From Stigmatella ashevillena (GTDB taxonomy: Bacteria; Myxococcota; Myxococcia; Myxococcales; Myxococcaceae): a stretch of DNA of 64,000 bases. Positions 45,201-54,200 of the stretch are shown here, piece after piece (position 1 is the first letter of the stretch; every line of letters starts with the position of its first letter). The notes beneath the pieces were generated by a model, which was not told the DNA's origin, did not search any database, and saw only the letters and a program-made list of their open reading frames with translations. The position numbers and the translations under genes were made by a program. The DNA lies in contig NZ_JAQNDM010000002.1 of the NCBI RefSeq assembly GCF_028368975.1, positions 7,124,425 through 7,188,424 on the forward strand. Direction: 5' to 3'.

Positions 45201-48200
45201 GTGGAAGACGATTTCTTCGCGCTCGGCGGCCACTCGCTCAAGGCGACGCAGGTCATCGCACGCGCCCGTGAGGCCTTCGGCGTAGAGCTGCCGGTCCGGG
45301 CGATCTTCGAGCGAAGGACGATCGCGCTCCTCGCCGAGGCCGTCTCTGGCCAGGGGAACGCCGCCGCGCTGATCCCTCGCATCGATCTGTCGGGCGACGT
45401 TCACCTCGCCCCAGGGCAAGAGAGCCTGTGGTTCATTGATGCGCTGGGCGGTAGCAGCGCGGCGTACAACGTGCCGCTCGTGATGCATCTCAATGGCGCG
45501 CTCGATCTCAGCGCCGTCACACAGGCGGTCTCTCTCCTCGTCGAGCGCCATGAGGCGCTCCGCACCACGTTCCAGGAGCAGTTGGGGACTCCCGTTCAGA
45601 GGATCCATGCAGCACCTGCCTCCGTGCTCTCGTGTGAGGAGGTCACCGACGAAGTGCTCGAGCAGCGGGTCGCGGAGGAGATCGCCACGCCCTTCACGCT
45701 GACGACGGGGCCGTTGTTCCGGGCTCGGCTCTTCCGGGTGGGGCCAGGGACGCATACGCTCGTCTTCAACCTGCACCACATCGTCGTGGACGCGTGGTCA
45801 CTCGGCGTCATGCTCCGGGAGTTCTGCACGGCGTACAGTGTGCTCTCGGGCGGAGGCGTGCCGGAGCTGCCAACGCTGCCGATCCGCTATGCCGACTGGG
45901 CCGAGTGGCAGCGGCAACGGCTCATGGCTGGCCGGCTCGAGGAAGGCCTCGGTTACTGGAGGCAGACCCTGAGGGGCGCTCCCCTGCTGCTCACGCTGCC
46001 TGCGGATCGCGCTCGCCCGACGCGCCAGAGCTTCCGTGGCAAGACACACGCCTTCGTCGTCGATGCTGAGATCGGGCGTCGCCTGGGAGCGCTCTCGCGG
46101 AACTCGGGCGCCTCGCTGTTCATGACGCTCCTGAGCGCCTTCGCTGCGTACCTCGGACGGCTCAGCGGCCAGGATGATCTGGTGATCGGCTCGCCCTCGG
46201 CCAACCGGGATCGAAGCGAGACCGAGGGAGTCATCGGCTACTTCCTCAATACGATCGCGCTGCGCATGGATCTGTCTGGGGATCCGTCCTTCACGGAACT
46301 CCTCCAGCGGGTTCGCAAGGTGGCGCTCGACGGCTTCGTGTACCAGGACATCCCCTTCGAGAAGGTGGTGGCCTCGCTCGAGCTGCCGCGCGCCCTGGCG
46401 CACAACCCCTTGTTCCAGGTGATGTTCGCCCTCCAGGGTCAGAGCGGGGGCGAGATTCAGTTGCCGGGAGTCCGCGCCACCCTGCCCGCGGCCGAGAGCC
46501 CGACGTCGAAGTTTGATCTCACGCTCTTTGTCGAGCCCCGGGCGGACGACGCCTTTGCGTGTCTCCTCGAGTACAACACTGACATCTTCGACGAGGATCG
46601 GATCCGCCGGATGGCCACGCACCTGGTCCGGGTGCTCGAGGCCGTGGCCGAGGAGCCGGAGCTGCGCATCTCGGAAGTCCCCCTCTTGGCTCCCGAGGAG
46701 CGGCAGCTCATCGCGCAGCTCAGCCAGCCGGGGCGCCCGTATGACGGCCGGACCTTGCTGGAGCTGTTCGAGAGACAGGTCGAGAAGACGCCTGATGCGG
46801 CCGCTCTCGAACATCGCGGTGAAGTGCGGACCTATCGCCAGCTCCGCCATGAAGCCGGACTCCTTGCGGACCGGCTCGCCGCGCTGGAAGCCGGTCCGGA
46901 CGTTCGGGTGGGCGTCTGCCTGGATCGCTCGATCCCTGCGCTGGTCTCTGTCCTTGCGGTCCTCAAGGCGGGGGCCACGTATGTGCCGCTGGATCCCACC
47001 GAGTCACCCGAGCGCCTCCGGTCCACGCTGGGGGATGCGAAGGCCCGCATCCTCATCACGGAGAAGAAGTACCGTGACCTGAGCACCCTGCAGAGCATCG
47101 AGAGCATCGTGGTGGATGGTGGCGCCGCGCCTGCGGTGAAGGCCCCGAGGCCCCGGGTGGAGCCCCACCACCTCGCCTGCGTGCTCTACGCCTCCGGCTC
47201 GGGTGGCGAGCCCAAGGGTGTCGCCATGCCGCACCGGGCGCTGATCAACCTGGTGGCCTGGCACACGCTTCAGCCCCGGCCTTTGCGGACGCTCCAGTAT
47301 GCCTTGCCCAACACCGGGACCTCGCTCCAGGAGATCTTCTCCACCTGGTGCTCGGGCGGCACGCTGGTCCTTGCGGGCGACGCCAACCGGCTCGCCCCGC
47401 GCGCGCTCGTCCAACTTCTCGAAGAGGCTCGTATTCAGCGCCTCTTCCTCCCCGCGGGAGTGCTTCATCCCCTTGCGCGTGAGGCCGTGAACAGCACCCG
47501 GCCGTTGCCGGGCCTGGAAGAGATCATCGCGGCGGGCGAGCAGCTCCGGATCACCGAGTCGATCCGAGGGTGGTTTGGGGCCAGCAAGAAGACGCTTCGC
47601 AGCCAATACACCCTCGCGGAGGTCTATGTCGCCGCGGCGCATGAGCTCACCGGCAGCCCCGAGAGCTGGCCGGGGCTTCCTCCCATTGGTCTGCCGATCC
47701 CCAACACCGCCGTCCACCTGCTGGACACCCACCATCTCCCTGTCCCCATCGGTGTGCCTGGAGAGATCTACATCTCCGGGGCATGCCTTGCCGAGGGCTA
47801 CCTGTCACGGCCAGAGCTCACCGCGGAGCGCTTCGTCGAACTGAGCGTCGATCCTCCCGTCCGCGCGTTCCTGACGGGCGATCTTGGACGGCTGTCCCAG
47901 GACGGAACACTTGAATTCCTCGGGCGCGCGGATGAACAGATCCTTGTCCGTGGCATTCACGTCGAGCCCGGTGAGGTCGAGCGTGCTCTGTGCGCTCACC
48001 CAGGCATCCTGGATGCCGTGGCTGTTGCCGTCGGCGATCCCTCGCGAGAGCAACGCCTCGTGGCTTACATCACGCCTGAGACCGCGCGGGCCGAGGAGCT
48101 GCCCGCGTTCCTCTCGGCGCGGATCCCCGAATACATGGTGCCCTCGCAGTTCGTGGTGCTCCCCGCGCTGCCCCGGACGCCGGGAGGCAAGGTGGATCGC

Positions 48201-51200
48201 CGTGCGCTTCCCGCGCCGGGCCAGCCCGGGCGGGGAGGGGCTGCCACGGGCCCTCGTACGGCCATGGAGGAGCTCGTCGCCCAGGCCTTCGAGCAGGTGC
48301 TGGGACGGAGCCCCGTGGGCCTCCACGAAGACTTCTTCCAACTGGGAGGCAACCCACGCCTGGCGTTGCAGGCCGTCGCGCGCATCAGCGCCGCTGTGAG
48401 CGCGGAGGTCCGGGTGTCGGATCTTCTCAAGAACCCTGCCGTTGCTTCGTTGAGCCGGGTGCTCAACGAACGGCACGGTCTTCGGACGCAGTCCCTCTCC
48501 GGGCTCGAGCACGCCCCGGAGAGCGACCGCATGCCCTTGTCGTTCTCGCAAGAGCGGTTCTGGTTCCTCGAGCAGCTCTATCCGGGCACCGCGGTCCACA
48601 ATCTGTCCATGGCGCTCCGGTTGAGGGGCGTGCTGGACACCGGTGCGCTCATCGAGAGCCTGTCCGGAATCATCCAGCGGCACCCCGTTCTTGGGATGCG
48701 CTTTATCGAGCGAGACGGCAGCGTGTGGCAGGAGCCTCGGGGGCAGGGGGAAGTGCCCTTCGAGTTGGCCGTGCCCGGCCCTGTCTCGGCCGAGGAGCTT
48801 CGCCGCTTGCTCGTGGAGGAGGCGGCGCATCCCTTCGATCTGGCCAACGGTCCGCTCTTCCGCACACGGCTCTTCCGGCTCGACGACCGTGAGCACGTCC
48901 TGGTCGCGACGATGCACCACGCCGTGGGCGACCACACGTCGCTTCGCGTCTTCGCGCGGGAGCTCTCTCAGCTCTACTCCGCGCGTGCCTCTGGACGGAC
49001 CGCACAACTGCCCAAGCTGTCCATTGACTACCTGCGCTACGCGCGCGAGCAGCGGCGGTACCTCCAGGGTGAGGCCTTGGAAGAGCGGCTCGGTTACTGG
49101 AAGCAGACCCTCAGCGGCGCGCCCGGCGCACTGGGCCTGCCCGCGGATCGGATGCGGCCGCCACGGCCGAGCTTCCGGGGCGCCACGCAACGGCTTGCGC
49201 TCAGCCGCGGGCTCAGCCGCGGGCTCGAAACGCTGAGCCATCGCTTGGGGGTGGCGGGACTCGAAGTCCTCTTGAGCGGCTTCGCCGCCTATCTCGCGCG
49301 CATCACGGGACAGGAGGACATCGTCATCGGTCTGCCGGTGACCCACCGTGAGCGTGAGGAGTTCAAGCCGCTGATCGGACGGTTCGAAGGGGCCCTGCCG
49401 ATCCGTGTCAACCTGGCCTCCAACCCCACCTTCGAGGAGCTCATTGCCCGCGTCCGCTATGCGACCCTCGGCGCGTACGCCCACCAAGAGGTTCCGCTCG
49501 AGAAGATCGTCGAAGCGGTCGATGCCGAGCGGGATCTGAGCCAGACGCCGTTGTTCCAGGTCATGCTCGCGCTCCACGACGCGCCCGAGGGCCGCGTGAA
49601 CCTGCCTGCGCTCAGCCTGGAGCCGCTCAGCCTGGAGCTTGGGACCGCGAAGTTCGACCTCGCGCTCATCTTCGAGCCCGTGGCTGGCGAGCTGACAGGC
49701 GTCATTGAGTACAGCGCGGACCTCTTCGATCCGGATCGCATCGAGCGGATGGCGGGGCACATCCTGACGATCTTCGAAGACGCCGTGGCCTACCCTGGGA
49801 AGCGGCTCTCGGAGCTGCTGCTCCTCCCCGAGGAGGAGCGAAGGACGGTCTCCGCGCTCGCCAAGGGGCGGGTGCTTCCACCGGCCCGCCAGGTTCCAGT
49901 CCACAAGCTCGTGGAGGAGCACGCGCTTCGTACGCCGGACTCGATCGCGCTCGAGCTGGGCGGAGCGGTCTTGACGTACGGTGAGCTGAATGAGCGGGCG
50001 AATCGCGCCGCGCACCAGCTCATGGCTTTCGGCGCTGGGCCCGAGAAGCTGGTCGCGCTGGCGGTCCCGCGCTCCTTCGAGCTGATCATCGGCTTGCTGG
50101 CGATCTGGAAGGCGGGCGCGGCCTACGTCCCGCTGGATCTCTCGTATCCCAAGGCCCGGCTCGACACCATCTTCGAAGACTCGGGCGCCAGGCTCCTGGT
50201 CAGTACACATTCCGCCGAGGCCAAGTGGCGGGTGCCGCACGCGCGCACGCTCTGGCTCGATGAACCCGCGGGCTCTGGACTCAGCAGCAACCCGGACAGC
50301 GAAGTCCGCATGGAGAATGCGGCCTACGTCATCTACACCTCAGGCTCCACGGGGCAGCCGAAGGGCGTCACCCTCGAGCACCGCGGGCTCGCGAATGTCA
50401 TCGAGATGCAGCGGCACGAGCTCGCCGCCGACTCCAGCTGCGTCATGCTTCAGTTCTCTTCGATCTCCTTCGACGTGTCGGTGTGGGAGATTGTCATGGC
50501 CCTGGCCAACGGCGGGAGGCTCGTACTGGCCCCGGCGGACACGTTGCTCGCGGGCGAAGAGCTGGCCAAGGTATTGCTCAACCACCGGGTCACGCACATG
50601 GTGCTGCCCCCGACCTCCTACGTGGCGCTCCCTTCCGACCGGGAGTACCCCTCGCTCCGGCAGTTGCTCTCGGCGGGTGAGGCCCTCCCTCCAGAGGTCG
50701 TGAACACGTGGGCAAAGCCCGGCGTGCAGTTCGTCAACGCGTACGGCCCAACGGAAGTGACCATCATTTCCACGCTCGGCCAGTGCAAGCAGGGCGATCC
50801 CGGCGCTCCAACGATCGGTCGGCCGGCCTTGAACCTGGAAGGGTATGTCCTCGACAGCCACGGTGAGCTGCTCCCCATCGGTGTTCCGGGAGAGCTGCAC
50901 CTGGGAGGCATCGGGGTCGCGCGGGGCTACTTGAACCGCGAGGAGCTCACGCGGCAGAAGTTCATTCCGCATCCGTTCAAGCCCTCCGAGCGACTGTACC
51001 GGAGCGGAGATCTGGTGCGGTGGCGCAAGGACGGCAACCTCGAGTACCTCGGACGCATTGATCACCAGGTCAAGCTCCGCGGCTACCGCATTGAGCTGGG
51101 CGAGATCGAAGCGGTGCTCGCCACCCACGCGGGGGTCGCGAAGGCAGTGGTGATCGTCCATGCGGCGGGCGCCTCGGGCGGCGTGAAGCTCCTCGTGGCC

Positions 51201-54200
51201 TATGTTGTCCCGGCCGGGCCAGTGGACGCGCACGCCATCCGAGATCACGCCAGGAAGCGGCTCCCGGAGTTCATGGTGCCCTCCGAGATCATCTTGATGG
51301 AGGAGCTGCCCCTCACCTCCAGCGGCAAGGTGGACAAGAAGCGCTTGCCCCCGCCTCGTCTCGAGGAGCACGAGGCTCGCGCGTCCTTCGAGGCCCCGCG
51401 CACTCCCACGGAGCAAACCTTGGCGGCGCTCTGGGAAGAGCTGCTCGAGAGGCGTCCGATCGGCACGGGGGACAACTTCTTCCAGTTGGGCGGCCACTCG
51501 CTCCTGGCGGCCCAGGTCATGAGCCGCGTCCGGAGGACTTTCGGCGTCGAGGTCCCGCTCTCGGCCATCTTCGAGCATCCAACGCTCGCGGCCCTGGCTT
51601 CGGTGATCGCAGCCAAGGAGGCTGCACCACAACTTCCGCCGCTGGTGCGGCTGGAGGGGACAGGGGATCGTCCGCTCTCGTTCGCGCAAGAGCGTCTGCG
51701 GTTCCTCGCGGAGTTCGAGGGGGACAGCGCGGCGTACAACATCCCGCTTGCGATCTCCGTGCGAGGAAAGCTCCACGAGGACGCGATGTCGCGAAGCCTC
51801 AAGCGGGTGGTGGATCGCCACCAGCCCCTCCGCACGCGCTTCCCGCTCGTGGAGGGCCAGCCGGTGGCCCGTCTGATCGAGGGAGACCTTCCCCTGGTGA
51901 CCGAGGATCTCCGTCGCTCCGGCGCGCCGTCTCTGGATGCGCGCCTGAGGGAGGAGTCCTCTCGTCCCTTCTCACTCGAGAGTGGCCCCGTCGTTCGCGC
52001 TCACCTGTTCAAGACCGCCGAGCAAGAGCATGTGCTCCTGGTGGTGATGCACCACATCGTCTCCGACGGCTGGTCGTTCGGCGTGATGATGCGCGAACTC
52101 TCGGCGATCTACGCGGCGGAGGTTCGGGGAGAGAAGCTTGAGCTCCCAGCGCTTCCCATCCAGTACGCGGACTACGCGGCATGGCAGCGGAGCTGGCTCG
52201 ATGGACACGTCCGTGACCAGCAGCTCGCCTATTGGCGGCGCGTGCTCGCGGGTGCCCCGGCCGTGCTGGAATTGCCGACGGATCGGCCCCGGCCCACGGT
52301 CCGGAGCCATCGCGGCGGGGTAGAGCCTTTGGAACTGGACCACGGCGCGGTGCAAGCGCTGACCGCGCTCTGTCGCCAGGAGGGCGTGACGTCATACATG
52401 GCGCTCCTCGCAGCCTTCGGCGCCTACCTCGGGCGTGTGAGCGGGCAGGACGATGTGGTCATCGGCTCGCCCTTCGCGGGCCGCCGGATCGCTGAGACAG
52501 AGCCGTTGATTGGCTTCTTCGTGAACACGCTGCCGCTTCGGGTCGATCTCGGTGGGGATCCCTCCTTTCTCGAACTCGTCCAGCGCGTGCGGCGTCAGGT
52601 GATCTCGGCGCACGAGAACCAGGACGTTCCCTTCGAGAAGCTCGTCGAGGTGCTCAAGCCGGAGCGCGCTCTGGGAACGAGCCCGATCTTCCAGGTCATG
52701 TTGGCGTTCCAGCAGACACGCTCCGAGGAACTGGAGCTGCCGGGTCTCGAGGTCAAGCCGGTGTCCATCCCGACCGGGACCGCCAAGTTCGATCTCACCC
52801 TCTCGTTGGGGGAGACGGCTCAGGGTGTCCAGGGCTGGCTCGAGTACGATCTGGACCTGTTCGACGCCCAGCGCGTTCAGGCGATGGTGCGCCAGCTGAC
52901 CGGTTTCATCGCGCGTCTTGCCAATGCCCCCGGGGCGAAGCTCTCGGAGGCGGAGCTGCTGAGCGCCGAGGAGCGCGTGAAGCTCACTCCCAGCGCTCCC
53001 GAGGAGATGCCCCGGCTCCCGGCGGTCCACGAGGTCATCGCGGCGCAGGCGAAGAAGAACCCCTCGGCCATTGCCGTCGAGGCCGAGGAGGGCTCGCTCA
53101 GCTACGGAGAGCTCGAGGCTCGGGCGGGTGCCATCGCCCACGAGCTTGTCCGGCGGGGTGTCACGCCGGGGACGCTGGTCGCCATCGCGGTGGAGCGCTC
53201 CCTGGGCATGATGGTGGGGCTGCTCGGGATCCTCAAGGCGGGGTGCGCCTACGTCCCGCTCGATCCTGCATACCCGCGCGAGCGGCTGGCGTTCATGCTC
53301 AAGGACAGCGGTGCCCGGGTGGTCATCACTCAGGAGCACCTCGCGCCAATGTTCCCAGACGCCGAGGTGCTCGTCCTCGGTGCGGCCAAGCAGGGCTCGT
53401 TCGAGCCACGGAGCGGAGCGCTCGCCTACTGCCTGTTCACCTCGGGCTCGACCGGCCAACCGAAGGGAGTCCTGATCGAGCACTCGAGCCTCGCCAATCA
53501 CATGGAGTGGATGAGCGAGGCCTTGCCGCTCGGCCCAGAGGACCGCGTGCTTCAGCGCACCTCGCTCAGCTTCGATGCCTCGGTCTGGGAGCTGTTCGCG
53601 CCGCTGATGGCTGGGGCGCGGCTCGTGCTCGCTCCGCACGGTCTGGGCGCGGACACGGAGCACCTGACCCGCGTGTTGCGTGAGCGCGGGATCACCGTGC
53701 TTCAGTTGGTCCCCTCGCTGCTGACGGCGCTGGTGGAGGAGCCTGGGCTTGCGGGTGTCTCCACGCTCCGGCGCGTGTGCGTGGGAGGCGAGCCCCTGCC
53801 TTCGGCCACGGTGAAGAAGCTCTTCAGCCTCTGCAACGTGGAGGTCTGGAACCTCTACGGCCCCACCGAGGCGACCATTGAGGCGCTCGCGCACCGGTGC
53901 TTGCCCGAGGCGGTAGGCGCACACGGTGCGGTCGAGCCCATCGGTCTGCCGATTCACCGCATGCAGGCGTTGATCCTGGATGGGAAGCTGCGTCCTGTTC
54001 CGGATGGATTGCCCGGTGAGCTCTACCTCTCCGGGCCAGGGCTGGCGCGCGGTTACTTGAACCGGCCTGAGCTGACCGAGTCGCGCTTCATCGAGCACTC
54101 CTTCCCAGGAGGCCCGAGGCTTCGGATGTACCGAACGGGTGACATCGTCCGGCGGCTGGCGGATGGGACGATCCTCTTCACCGGCCGCGCCGATCGGCAG

